Assembly (NCBI RefSeq): GCF_022230925.1 | Contig: NZ_JAKKFH010000008.1 | Span: 124,001-188,000 of the forward strand | Origin: Micromonospora alfalfae | Lineage (GTDB): Bacteria; Actinomycetota; Actinomycetes; Mycobacteriales; Micromonosporaceae | Direction of reading: 5' to 3' | DNA: 64,000 nucleotides | In this document: piece after piece, positions 17,536-25,563 of the stretch | How the letters are laid out: each line of letters starts with the position of its first letter | Position numbering within the stretch: position 1 is the first letter of the stretch | Position numbers and translations under genes: made by a program | The notes under the pieces: generated by a model | Told to the model about the DNA's origin: nothing | Databases searched by the model: none | Seen by the model: the letters and a program-made list of their open reading frames with translations, nothing else

Positions 17536-17576
17536 TGGGCGATGCTGGTATCGAACCAGTGACCTCTTCGGTGTAA
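17536..17576 (-). other. 3' half of a tRNA-Val, attachment-site-like remnant
   Basis: Read on the minus strand, this segment holds the anticodon-loop end TTACACC, the 3' strand of the anticodon stem, the T arm CTGG-TTCGATA-CCAG and the acceptor strand ATCGCCCA. These match the 3' half of actinobacterial tRNA-Val. The 5' half is missing: beyond the anticodon loop the sequence no longer pairs. Such fragments are left where an integrase recombines inside a tRNA gene. A transposase stub follows immediately. There is no functional tRNA here. Confidence 0.65.
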
Positions 17577-17605
17577 CTCTCGGCGGCGTAATCGGATCGG
17601 GCTTG

Positions 17606-17755
17606 ATGCGAGGTCAGGCTGCCTGCTGGCGTGCCTCGCAGGACCCCGCCCTCGGCGACTACATCCGCTGGCGCAACCAGCGAGCCCGCCCGAAATCCGG
17701 ATTCGCCACCAGATCCAAGATCCGCCACCCCGACTACCTGTTCAAGGCTGCATGA
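17606..17755 (+). pseudogene. C-terminal remnant of a transposase
   Basis: The frame from the ATG at 17606 to TGA at 17753-17755 reads GDYIRWRNQRARPKSGF and then SKIRHPDYLFKAA. This resembles the extreme C terminus of an IS630-like DDE transposase. The catalytic core is absent. It lies directly beside the tRNA-Val fragment and marks a site of past insertion. Assignment to the IS family is tentative. Confidence 0.5.
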
Positions 17756-18183
17756 CGAGGCAATAGGAACTGCTGTCCGCGGCCCCGGAACACGTCACCC
17801 GTTGCAGTACGTTCAGGCGCCTCGCCGACCACCTGCGGTGGGTCGTAGCCGGGCGGGCTGCCCCATTCCTGAACGACCAGGGCGAGCACGAAGACGGTAA
17901 GTAGGCCGAGCGCGGCGATCGCGGGCAGAGCCCGGGCGGCAGGTATCAGGAGGACGGCCAGGCCGACCGCGATGAGCGCCCCCCGGATGGAATAGCCGGC
18001 GGCAACCTTCATGAAGATTGCTCGGGCGCCGAAGTACAGCGCGGTTCCGCCAAATAGTGTGGCCGTAGCGATCCAGCTCAGCTGCATCTCGGCTCCGCGC
18101 TGGGCCGACTCGTGCGCCAGTTGATCAAGTACCTGCTCCATGCCCAAGGCAATGTAGAGCACCCCGATGACCAGCGGGACCTG
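17734..18183 (-). pseudogene. C-terminal fragment of a low-temperature-requirement (LtrA) membrane protein
   Basis: About 110 residues with three or four hydrophobic segments match the last helices of LtrA family proteins: VPLVIGVLYIALGMEQVL, then ATLFGGTALYFGARAIF, then ARALPAIAALGLLTVFVLALV. Full-length LtrA has about 380 residues, so the first two thirds are missing. The 5' edge falls exactly where an interspersed repeat copy begins (18184). The open frame continues into the repeat but is not LtrA there. Confidence 0.6.
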
Positions 18184-18262
18184 CTTGGCGCCAGCGCTGG
18201 CTCCCGCAGCCGCATCGGTCGATGGGGAAGCACGTCCACGACCGCCGCGCCTTGTCAGCGGC
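18184..18262. repeat. Interspersed repeat, gamma module, copy 1
   Basis: About 79 bp from CTTGGCGCCAGCGCTGG through GCCGCATCGGTCGAT to GCGCCTTGTCAGCGGCA. Very similar stretches occur at 24842-24920, 32768-32854 and 35752-35833. This copy abuts the truncated LtrA fragment. No known insertion sequence or protein was recognised. Confidence 0.75.
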
Positions 18263-18347
18263 AGAAGCCTATGTCGCAGCGGCCCTCCGCTTGGCGTGGC
18301 CCGGGGTCGGGACAAGCGAACCGGAATGGCGCTGAGAAACTGGTGGC

Positions 18348-18872
18348 ATGACGAGCCGAATCCACGGGGATCTGCTGTTCGTTCGTGCGACGGCCGCGGA
18401 CGTGGTGGACGTCCTGGCGGTTCTCGACCACGCCGCAGCCTGGCTCACCGCCGCCGGCATCCAGCAATGGCCCGACCGGTTTGTCACCGAATGGATAACA
18501 CCGGCCGTTGAGCGCGGGGAAACCTGGTTGGTACGTGCCAACGGTCGCACCGCGGGCACGGTGACGCTCGACTGGTCCGATCCCGTATGGAGCGACTGCT
18601 TGGGTCGAGCCGGCTACCTGCACCGGATGGCGGTGGAAAGGTGGGCTGCCGGTACCGGCAGCGCCATCCTGACCTGGGCCGCGGATCGGGCACGCGCCCA
18701 CGACGCCGCCGTGCTACGGCTCGACTGCGTGGCCACCAATCCCGGCTTGCGCGCCTACTACGAGGCCGCCGGCTTTCACCACCGCGGTGACGTCGAAGTC
18801 GGCGGCGCTCCCGGTCAGCGTTCCGGCGGCGGCACCCGAACGCTTGTCAGCCGCTACGAGCTACTTCTCTGA
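18348..18872 (+). CDS. GNAT family N-acetyltransferase
   Basis: The product has 174 residues. The GNAT core runs from the N-terminal helices to VAVERWAAGTGSAILTWAADRA, where the acetyl-CoA pyrophosphate loop is degenerate (R-W-A-A-G-T-G-S). LRLDCVATNPGLRAYYEAAGFHHRGD is the typical motif B end. It transfers an acetyl group to an unknown amine. The ATG at 18348 gives the expected family length. It stands alone between the LtrA fragment and a 257-bp gap. Confidence 0.85.
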   Translation: MTSRIHGDLLFVRATAADVVDVLAVLDHAAAWLTAAGIQQWPDRFVTEWITPAVERGETWLVRANGRTAGTVTLDWSDPVWSDCLGRAGYLHRMAVERWAAGTGSAILTWAADRARAHDAAVLRLDCVATNPGLRAYYEAAGFHHRGDVEVGGAPGQRSGGGTRTLVSRYELLL

Positions 18873-19129
18873 CGAGAACGGCGGCCGCTCTCGATCGCGT
18901 AGACGCAGTTGCGATTACACCACCAGCGTGCACGGTCGGCGGCAGATCCGTGCGCGGCCGGTCGATCGGCGTCGTCTCGGTGGTCGAGCCATTGACGTAC
19001 TGCCCCGAGGTCCATGTCGGTTGATCCGAGATATGGATCGGCGCGGTGCAGTAGCGCCGGTTGGGGATGGTTTCAAGGCTCGCTGAGCCCGCCGGGGTGC
19101 TGCCTCTTGGCCACAGCTATCGTCCCGGC

Positions 19130-19723
19130 GTGAGTGACTTCTGGTCCTTGATCGAGGATTCTGCGGGGCACGCGGACCGGGCAGGGTGGATCGAGTGTCG
19201 GCTCGCGGCCCGGACGCCGGCCGAGATCGTGGAGTTCGACGTCGCCTTCACCGCGGCGCGCCGCCGGGCCGAGACGTGGACGATGTGGGCCGCCGCATAT
19301 CGGATCACGTCCGGACTGTGCTCCGGCGACGGCTTCTGGTATTTCCTACCGTGGCTTGTCGGTCTCGGCCGGGACAGCTTCGACCGCCTCACCGCCGACC
19401 CCGACGCGCTCGCCGAGGTCCCGCAGGTGCGCCGGCTGGCCACTATGAGGGTGGACCAGTGGACCGACGTTGACTGGCCGGAGTGGGAGGCCCTCAACTA
19501 TGTCAGCCGTCAGGCGTATGACACAGCGACCGGTGAGAGCGAGGGCATCATCGACGCGTTGCGGGCACTCCACCACGACTATCCGGAAGACCCGGCGCCC
19601 ACCGGGGACCGGTGGGCCTTCGACGACGAGACCGAGATGAGCCGGCGCCTCCCGCGGCTCAGTGCGCTATTTCCATCCATGAGCCTCGGACACGCAGCAA
19701 ACGGGCCACTTTTGAACATCTGA
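19130..19723 (+). CDS. DUF4240 domain protein
   Basis: The product has 197 residues. It begins SDFWSLIEDSAGHADRAGW, the signature opening of DUF4240, followed by VEFDVAFTAARRRAETW and CSGDGFWYFLPWLVGLGRDSF. Function is unknown. The family is common in actinobacteria and often appears among toxin-immunity genes. The GTG at 19130 is chosen because it starts the conserved domain. The 257 bp before it hold no recognisable gene. Confidence 0.82.
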   Translation: MSDFWSLIEDSAGHADRAGWIECRLAARTPAEIVEFDVAFTAARRRAETWTMWAAAYRITSGLCSGDGFWYFLPWLVGLGRDSFDRLTADPDALAEVPQVRRLATMRVDQWTDVDWPEWEALNYVSRQAYDTATGESEGIIDALRALHHDYPEDPAPTGDRWAFDDETEMSRRLPRLSALFPSMSLGHAANGPLLNI

Positions 19724-19758
19724 AGGCAGACGGTCGACTACCTCGGGTCTCACACGCG

Positions 19759-20150
19759 CTCGTCGACATGAGCGGACACCGCCCTACCGCCTCCCCGGGG
19801 CGGGGACGCTGACGCCTTTGGGTGCGCCGAAGAGGTCTCCGGCCTGAAGGGCCTGCTCAGGACATTGCCCGTGGGATCGGTGTCTCGAATGACGGAACCG
19901 CGGCCGACCCAAATAGCTCACCCGCAACGCTCCACATTGATCGAGACGCCGGCCGGCGCCAGCCATCCCGGACGCAGCAACGCCTGACCACTTCGACCTC
20001 TACTGGGTGGTCACACCGTGCCGCTCGACGGCCCCACCGCAGGTCAGAGTCCTCGTCTCTGCCCTGCGTCGGTGAGCACTTCGGGCGTGTAGACCACTTC
20101 GCCAACCTGCACCCAACCTGCTCCCAGATGCAAGGCCCGCGCAACCAACT
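19759..20150. repeat. Interspersed repeat, alpha-beta copy 1
   Basis: About 390 bp match the copy at 35281-35683 in the same order. Shared blocks include GAGCGGACACCGCC, GCCCGTGGGATCGG, AGCCATCCCGGA, TGACCACTTCGA, GGTCAGAGTCCTCGTCTCTG, GCGTCGGTGAGCACTTCGG and AACCTGCACCCAA. Long open frames cross it on both strands but they diverge between copies, which argues against conserved coding. No known IS was recognised. Confidence 0.75.
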
Positions 20151-20688
20151 GCTCCTTACCGCCTTGACCTGCGCACACTCCCCTGCCAGGCGACATAGAG
20201 CGCTGTCGACCGAAGCGCAGAACCGCAGAGCACTCCGCGGGAAACAGGACGCTGCACCGACTCTGACCTGCGGAGATGAGAAACCGCAGGCAGGGGTGGG
20301 TGCAGTTGCGGGCCGTCGGGTGCAGTTCAGTGCAGATGAAGGCCGTTCAGTGCACCCTGTTGCTCCCCACCTGCTCCCCCGATCCCCGGCTCGTAGCTGG
20401 GCTGCGGCGGTCGACCGGCGGTGGATAGTCCCGCAGGTCGTTCCTCGCCAGATCACGGACACTGGCCCGAGGTACCGCCATCGGAGCAGCCACCTCGTCG
20501 CAGCTGCGCCATGGCTGATGGCCGGGCCCCACCGGAATGGGGAGCAGGAACAGGCGGCGAGGTATACGAACTCCCCGCCAGGGCTTGGACGCACTAACCT
20601 CGGAGGCCGGCCTGCCCAACGTGCGGCGCCGGTACCGCACGTCACTGATCCAGGGATGGCAGCACCGTTCAAGCCGGGCCAGGCTCCG
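20151..20688. other. Non-coding stretch between repeat copy 1 and the hairpin pair
   Basis: Overlapping open frames exist on both strands but none shows a family, an RBS or a consistent codon pattern. A small dyad, CTGCGG and CCGCAG, lies near 20263. Four GTGCAG motifs cluster between about 20299 and 20356. I see no gene that I can support. Confidence 0.5.
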
Positions 20689-20751
20689 GGGAGCCCGCTC
20701 ATTGTGAGCGGGCTCCCGAAACGGCTCAACCGGGACCCAACGGTTGAGCCG
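20689..20751. terminator. Two tandem perfect hairpins
   Basis: Hairpin 1 has a 13-bp perfect stem, GGGAGCCCGCTCA at 20689-20701 against 20705-20717, with a 3-nt loop. Hairpin 2 has an 11-bp perfect stem, CGGCTCAACCG at 20722-20732 against 20741-20751, with an 8-nt loop. Only 4 bp separate them. They look like strong factor-independent terminators of the actinobacterial kind, without a U tract. Yet no intact gene ends here on either strand, which is odd. Confidence 0.65.
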
Positions 20752-20983
20752 CAGTCGCGCGGATCGCGGCAGATCCGGATACTCACTGGGCTTGAGCCGC
20801 GCCGTTTGTCGCGCGGTCAGGTGTTCCTGGCCCGCGGCTGTCTCATCCTCGAGCCTCGAGGTGGAGCAGCCGGGCGGCGTCGACCCTGGCGGCGCGCAGC
20901 GCACCGGCGGAGCAACGCCGTGCGTAGGGGTACCCGCGCCAACCGGAACACCGACGCAACCGGACTGCGGTGGCCGTGCATGT

Positions 20984-20999
20984 CGTACATATGTACGAT
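20984..20999. promoter_or_regulatory. 16-bp perfect palindrome TCGTACATATGTACGA upstream of the NmrA pair
   Basis: This perfect dyad lies 115 bp before the first NmrA-like gene, in DNA much more AT-rich than its surroundings. Palindromes of this size are typical operators for TetR- or MarR-type repressors. No regulator gene lies next to it, so a distant regulator is implied (inference). TACGAT at its right edge could be a -10 box. Confidence 0.5.
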
Positions 21000-21114
21000 G
21001 TGCGACTTTTGAGATCTCCGCCTAGCCTGCGTGTGGTGACCGCCGCCGCGCCATGGGCCGTGGATTCGCGGCGGCGGTCTATTGCCCCACTCCAGGTATT
21101 CGGGAAGGAGCAAC

Positions 21115-22008
21115 GTGACAATCCTAGTAACCGGAGCGACCGGAAATGTGGGTCGCCAGGTGGTGGCCCAACTGGTCCGGGCCGGGCGACCGGTGCGGGC
21201 GATGACCCGCCAGCCGCACCCGGGTCGGCTGCCGGATAGGGCCGAGGTGGTCCAGGGAGACTTCGAACGTCCCGAGACCTGGCGAGCGGCGCTGGACGGA
21301 ATGCAGTCGGTGTACCTGTTCCCCTTCGCGTACGCCGCGACCGACCATGGGTTCGTCGATGAGGCGGTCAAGGCCGGCGTCACCCGGTTCGTCGTGCACT
21401 CCGCGGCGGCGGCCGGGTTCGCACCCGGAACCGGAGGCAACGGCGCCCTCGGGCGGCACCTGACCGAAGAGCGGGAAGCGCACCGCGGGCTGGAACTGCT
21501 GGTGGAGGCCTCCGGCGCTGAGTGGACCCATGTGCGGCCGGGCCTGTTGGCCGCCAATGCGCTGCAGTGGGCCGACCAAATCCGGACCGGACGGGTGGTG
21601 CGCGGGCCGTACGCGGCCGCTGGCTACCCGGTGGTCCACGAGGCCGACGTCGCTGACATGGCGGTCGCGGCGCTGCTGACCGACGACCATGTCGGTGCTG
21701 CATACACCGTCACCGGCCCGGTGAAGGTCTCGCAGGCGGAGCAGGTCACCGCGATCGGTGCCGCCATCGGCGTGCAGGTGCGGTTCGAGGAGCTCGATCC
21801 AACCGAGGCGCGCAGGCAGTGGCTGCGCGACGGCTTCGATGAGGAGACCGCCAATTGGATGATCGCGCTGCTCGCCGACGCGGTCGACGGGACGGGTGCG
21901 CTGCCGCCAACGGACACCTATCTGCAGGTGACGGGGCGACCACCGCGCACGTTCGCCCAGTGGGCCAACGATCACGCCGCCGACTTCCGGCTACAGGTGA
22001 CGCGATGA
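21115..22008 (+). CDS. NmrA-like NAD(P)-binding protein
   Basis: The product has 297 residues. It begins TILVTGATGNVGRQVVAQLV, the atypical-SDR dinucleotide loop, and ends RPPRTFAQWANDHAADF. Catalytic Tyr/Lys residues of classical SDRs are not evident, as usual for NmrA-like proteins that act as redox sensors or NAD(P)H:quinone-type reductases. The GTG at 21115 follows GGAAGGAG by 6 nt. It overlaps the next gene by 4 nt (ATGA) and the two are paralogues, so this is a tandem duplication. Confidence 0.87.
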   Translation: MTILVTGATGNVGRQVVAQLVRAGRPVRAMTRQPHPGRLPDRAEVVQGDFERPETWRAALDGMQSVYLFPFAYAATDHGFVDEAVKAGVTRFVVHSAAAAGFAPGTGGNGALGRHLTEEREAHRGLELLVEASGAEWTHVRPGLLAANALQWADQIRTGRVVRGPYAAAGYPVVHEADVADMAVAALLTDDHVGAAYTVTGPVKVSQAEQVTAIGAAIGVQVRFEELDPTEARRQWLRDGFDEETANWMIALLADAVDGTGALPPTDTYLQVTGRPPRTFAQWANDHAADFRLQVTR

Positions 22009-22841
22009 CGATTCTGGTTACGGGTGCCACCGGCATGGTGGGCCGACACGTCGTCGCCGAACTGGTGAAGACCGGCCATCGGGTCCGCGCACTGACGCGG
22101 ACGCCGTCGGCGGCGAGTCTTCCGGATGGGGTGGAGGTCGTCGGCGGCGATCTGACGGACCCGCCGTCCCTGGAGCCGTCGTTGAACGGCGTCGAGAGGA
22201 TGTACCTGTTCTCGGTCGGACGGACGACGCGTGACGTCGTTTCTGCTGCGAAGTGGGCCGGCGTGCGGCGCATCGTCGTGCTGTCCGGGGCGCTGGCCGA
22301 CACCGACGACAGCGAGGACGGGTACCGGCCGGTCGAGCGTGCGGTCGAGGACTCCGGTCTGGAGTGGACGCACGTCCGGCCCGGGGAGTTCGCCGCGAAC
22401 TGGCTGGACTGGGCCCCGGCCATCAAGAAAGGTCGGGTGGTTCGCCGCCCATACGGGGCTGCGGTGACCCAGCCCACCCATGAGGCGGACATCGCCGCGG
22501 TCGCCGCGACGGTGCTCGTCGAGGACGGCCACGCCGGACGGACCTACACTTTCGCCGGCCCCGAGGCGCTCACCACCGTCGCGCAGGTCGACGCGATCGG
22601 CACGGCGATCGGTGCCACGGTGCGGTTCGACGAACTCGATCCGGCCGAGGCCCGGGCCGAGTGGATCAGCAACGGCTATCCGGAGACGTTCGTCGACTGG
22701 ATCTTCACCATGTGGGCGGGATCCGCGCGTGATCCTGCCCCGACGAACCAGGAGTGGGCCGACATCGTCCCGCGCCTGACCGGCCGACCCGCGCGGACAT
22801 TCGCGCAATGGGCCACCGACCACGCGGCCGACTTCCGCTAG
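22005..22841 (+). CDS. NmrA-like NAD(P)-binding protein, paralogue of the upstream gene
   Basis: The product has 278 residues. It opens with TILVTGATGMVGRHVVAELV and keeps the landmarks of its neighbour: WTHVRPG, EADIA, VRFDELDP and the terminal RPARTFAQWATDHAADFR. Several gaps, mainly in the middle third, distinguish it, so the copies have diverged well past a recent duplication. Both may work as a heterodimer or on related substrates (inference). Translation is coupled through the ATGA overlap. Confidence 0.87.
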   Translation: MTILVTGATGMVGRHVVAELVKTGHRVRALTRTPSAASLPDGVEVVGGDLTDPPSLEPSLNGVERMYLFSVGRTTRDVVSAAKWAGVRRIVVLSGALADTDDSEDGYRPVERAVEDSGLEWTHVRPGEFAANWLDWAPAIKKGRVVRRPYGAAVTQPTHEADIAAVAATVLVEDGHAGRTYTFAGPEALTTVAQVDAIGTAIGATVRFDELDPAEARAEWISNGYPETFVDWIFTMWAGSARDPAPTNQEWADIVPRLTGRPARTFAQWATDHAADFR

Positions 22842-22851
22842 ACCGCTCATC

Positions 22852-22888
22852 GTGGGGCATGGCGGGCCGCCCGGGCCACATGCCCCAC
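22852..22888. terminator. Hairpin terminator after the NmrA pair
   Basis: GTGGGGCATG at 22852-22861 pairs perfectly with CATGCCCCAC at 22879-22888; the 17-nt loop is itself GC-rich and can extend the fold. It starts 11 bp after the second NmrA stop and can also serve the convergent ATP-grasp gene. Confidence 0.7.
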
Positions 22889-22976
22889 ACGACCGTCAAC
22901 CCAGCACGACGCAACGCACACTCCGCGCAAACATCCCCAACTCGGCAGATCAGTACACCGGTATGGACCTGCTGGC

Positions 22977-23741
22977 TTAAAGCGCAGCGGTCGGCTGAGG
23001 CCGTCGGATGAACTGTCTGTCGCGGGCGGTCACCGAAGCCGTTGGGCTGGCCGCTCGGAGGACGACATCGAGGACCAGGTCTGGATCCGCTACGTAGGCG
23101 CCGCTTGCCCATGCGGCATTCGCCTCGATCACGGCCCAGTGGCCGTCGACCAGTCCTACGTCTACGACGATGGCGGAGGGCAACGTGTGCCCATATCCGG
23201 CGATGAGATCGGTGCCGAAGGCTAGCGCGTCGGTCGACGCAGGGCCGAGGTGCAACCGGCCGTGCGCGGCGTACTGGCTGCCTGCGTAGACCACACCGTC
23301 GAGCAGGTGTAGCCGGTACTCGGCGGTGAAGTCGACGATGTCGCTGACGAGCACTGGAGTCCGCCGATCGACAGCATCCGGGCCGGGCAGGCGGGAACCA
23401 TCGGTGTAGATCATCGCCGGGATGTCCTTGTCGTTGGGCGACTTGATGAACGCCGGTCGACGGAGCTCGTAGGATTCGCCAATGGCGACCAAGGTGATCT
23501 CGCGGCCGGTGAGTTCACGAGGAAGGCTAGTCAGCCAGCCAGGTTCAGCCTCCAGGGGCGCGATCCCGAGCAGCGGTGCGACGACGTCGGCGAAGCTCGG
23601 TCCCGCGTGAAGGTGATCAGCACGCAACCCGGCGGGTACTTCGAAAGAGCCGAGCTGGACGGTGCGTAGTCCGCGTCGATGAGCGGCGTCGCGCAAGCTC
23701 TGAGCCGAGGCTGTCAGGCGCGGCGGCAGGACGAGTGTCAC
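22977..23741 (-). CDS. ATP-grasp domain protein (R2K clade, DUF4343-like)
   Basis: The product has 254 residues. AFIKSPNDKDIPAMIYTDG near the middle and VVDVGLVDGHWAVIEANAAWASGAY near the C terminus are landmarks of the R2K/DUF4343 ATP-grasp clade, in which the glutamate and asparagine of IEAN bind Mg-ATP. Family members ligate or modify unknown substrates and are frequent in phage and conflict-type loci. It is a single gene, convergent with the NmrA pair. Confidence 0.75.
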   Translation of the reverse strand: MTLVLPPRLTASAQSLRDAAHRRGLRTVQLGSFEVPAGLRADHLHAGPSFADVVAPLLGIAPLEAEPGWLTSLPRELTGREITLVAIGESYELRRPAFIKSPNDKDIPAMIYTDGSRLPGPDAVDRRTPVLVSDIVDFTAEYRLHLLDGVVYAGSQYAAHGRLHLGPASTDALAFGTDLIAGYGHTLPSAIVVDVGLVDGHWAVIEANAAWASGAYVADPDLVLDVVLRAASPTASVTARDRQFIRRPQPTAAL

Positions 23742-23857
23742 GGCCGATGATCCTGCCTGAATACACCGTCGCAGTTACAGCGGTTTGCTGCTCATCGGCG
23801 ACCTCGACGATGAAGACGCAGAGATATCCTCTCGAGCACCTGTTGGAGGAGGCGTGA

Positions 23858-24061
23858 ATGGGATTGTCTGGCAGGGTTTGCCCTGACTGTGGTCGGCGCG
23901 TGAGCAAGCCGTTCGAGAAGACCATCACCGGCCGGCAAGTCTGCCCGGACTGCGCGAACGCCCTGTCTATGGGCTCGGCCGCTGGCACGATCACCGGCAA
24001 CGTCGGTTCCGGATACGGAGTGTGGGCGATGCTCATGCGAAAGATCCGACACTCCGACTGA
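23858..24061 (+). CDS. Small zinc-ribbon protein
   Basis: The product has 67 residues. CPDCGRR and, 17 residues later, CPDCANA form two CxxC knuckles of a zinc ribbon. The rest is Gly/Ser-rich with a short hydrophobic VWAMLMRK tail. The ATG at 23858 has a strong GGAGGAGG about 5 nt upstream, which supports real expression. Function is unknown; nucleic-acid or protein binding is usual for such ribbons. Confidence 0.7.
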   Translation: MGLSGRVCPDCGRRVSKPFEKTITGRQVCPDCANALSMGSAAGTITGNVGSGYGVWAMLMRKIRHSD

Positions 24062-24086
24062 CCCCGATTGCTGCGAGCATCGCATC

Positions 24087-24593
24087 ATGGCCATCGCCGG
24101 ATTCCGCTCGAACATGCGTAGGCTGATCGGGCTGGCGGCCGTCTGCCTGGCCGTCGCGGCGATCATCAGTGTCGCCCCGAACCCTGCTGTACCTGAACGC
24201 GACTGGCGACCACCAGCTGGCTATGTCCTGGCCGACACGGTCTCGCTCGACGACGAGCACACGTTACGGCTCTGGACCGGGCCGTCCGGCTGGTATGTCG
24301 AGAGCATGCTGTCCGGTCGGCACCAGGCAGCCGTCGGAGCAGGCAGTGGTGGCGACCAGTCCAGCGTGAGCGAGGTCCTCAATGGGCTGGTGGGCCAGTT
24401 GTCCCTTGCTGGCGCGACGGCCGTCGCGGTCGGGTCGCCTACACCTGTGCGCGCCCGGGTTCACTCCGGAGTGTTCCTCGTCTCTACGTCGGTGATCCGA
24501 TCGACCGATCGGGCAGTTCCGGTGACGCCACTCGACGTCAACGGAAAACCCCTCGCTCCGGAGACTCTCGTAGAGATCGCCGGCCGCGGCTGA
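24087..24593 (+). CDS. Hypothetical membrane-anchored or secreted protein
   Basis: The product has 168 residues. The N terminus has basic residues followed by LIGLAAVCLAVAAIISVA, a single membrane anchor or uncleaved signal. The rest is a soluble domain with no family that I recognise. An internal ATG at 24114 would give a tighter signal sequence. The good codon bias supports a real gene. It is 25 nt after the zinc-ribbon gene and may be co-transcribed. Confidence 0.55.
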   Translation: MAIAGFRSNMRRLIGLAAVCLAVAAIISVAPNPAVPERDWRPPAGYVLADTVSLDDEHTLRLWTGPSGWYVESMLSGRHQAAVGAGSGGDQSSVSEVLNGLVGQLSLAGATAVAVGSPTPVRARVHSGVFLVSTSVIRSTDRAVPVTPLDVNGKPLAPETLVEIAGRG

Positions 24594-24660
24594 TCCCTAC
24601 GATCCAAAAGTTCAGCACTCGTAGCCCAACGGATGGTGATCATGGGCTGGGCTGAGGCAC

Positions 24661-24840
24661 TCAGTTGGTGGGTTCGTGGGGCACGTACCAGTCGCCGAGT
24701 GCCTGTCGTAGTCCGCACAGGAGGATGCTCGCCGCGATCGATGTCGCGATCGCGATGAGCAGACCCCCGTACCACCGGTCCCGCGGGTCGCGGCCAATCG
24801 AGTCCGCCCGGGGCGGAACTGCGGGCTGCCGGCCAGTGTT
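24661..24840 (-). pseudogene. C-terminal fragment of a small membrane protein
   Basis: About 55 codons read RDPRDRWYGGLLIAIATSIA and then LLCGLRQALGDWYVPHEPTN, a single helix and tail. The frame has no start of its own: upstream it passes straight into the gamma repeat module. As with the LtrA fragment, the gene appears to be cut at its 5' side by the repeat. Confidence 0.45.
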
Positions 24841-24841
24841 T

Positions 24842-24920
24842 GATTGGCGCCAGCACTGCTCCCGCAGCCGCATCGGTCGATCGGGCAGCACGCTCACGAT
24901 CGCCGCGCCTTGTCAGCGGA
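24842..24920. repeat. Interspersed repeat, gamma module, copy 2
   Basis: GATTGGCGCCAGCACTG to GCGCCTTGTCAGCGGA, nearly identical to copy 1 at 18184 with a few substitutions and one small deletion. Part of the preceding GGGCTGCCGGCCAGTG also matches the longer copies at 32.7 and 35.7 kb. Confidence 0.75.
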
Positions 24921-25013
24921 AGATCCGTGCATCGATCGTGACGACGATCTGTTGGTCCCCAACGCCGCAGCCGGACTGGACTACGCCAATTGGCCGGACA
25001 TGCCTCCGTAGCA

Positions 25014-25468
25014 TGTTCCGCCATGCAGGGCATCGTCCTCAGGCCACGCATCCAGATTCCAGTCCTGTCGCGATCTTCGCTGTGTGGACCCTGCTAGGCG
25101 TCACGTACTTCACCCCCGGGGACGTACTGGCCGAGCGCGACTGGTTCGGCGTCGTGCTGGGATGCCTACTCGTCACGAGCGGCATGGCCGGGATCTGGCG
25201 AGCTCTTCGACTCGGCGTGGTAATCGGCGGAGAGGGTGTCCGTGTGCGCGGCTTCGACAGCCGTGACCAGGTCACACCGTGGAGCGCGATCCAGTCGGTC
25301 GACTGCGTACAGATCGACGTACGGGGAGACTTGCCGCTCTACGCTCCCGTCCTCCGTCTCGGCGACGACGCCATGCCGCTATCGGGGATCGGCTCGTACT
25401 CGCGGCAGGACGCCGAGCGCAAGGTCGAACAGTTGCACAGCCTCAAGGCCAGCGCCGCGCGTTCCTGA
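25014..25468 (+). CDS. PH-domain-like membrane protein, possibly frameshifted near its start
   Basis: The main frame has a hydrophobic hairpin (IFAVWTLLGVTYF and GVVLGCLLVTSGMAGIW) followed by VVIGGEGVRVRGFDSRDQVTPWSAIQSVD, typical of bacterial PH-domain membrane proteins. In another frame an ATG at 25023 starts QGIVLRPRIQIPVLSR, a natural N terminus for such proteins, which hits a stop at 25096. A one-base loss near 25070 would join the two. Either the start is the ATG at 25014 or the gene is slightly damaged. No clear Shine-Dalgarno is visible. Confidence 0.5.
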
Positions 25469-25563
25469 CCGAGACGCAGAGGCGGGCGCCCGACCAGCGG
25501 CATGAGCGGATGTCCTGGAGCCGCGCGGTGGACTGCTCGTGGTGAACCGGACGGCCTATTCTG

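Noticed and set aside
17536..17576. A functional tRNA-Val gene
   Set aside because: Only the 3' half is present; no 5' acceptor strand, D arm or anticodon stem partner.
19822..21012. 396-codon plus-strand frame and 309-codon minus-strand frame over the repeat region
   Set aside because: No family, no RBS, and the frames are not kept between repeat copies, so conserved coding is unlikely.
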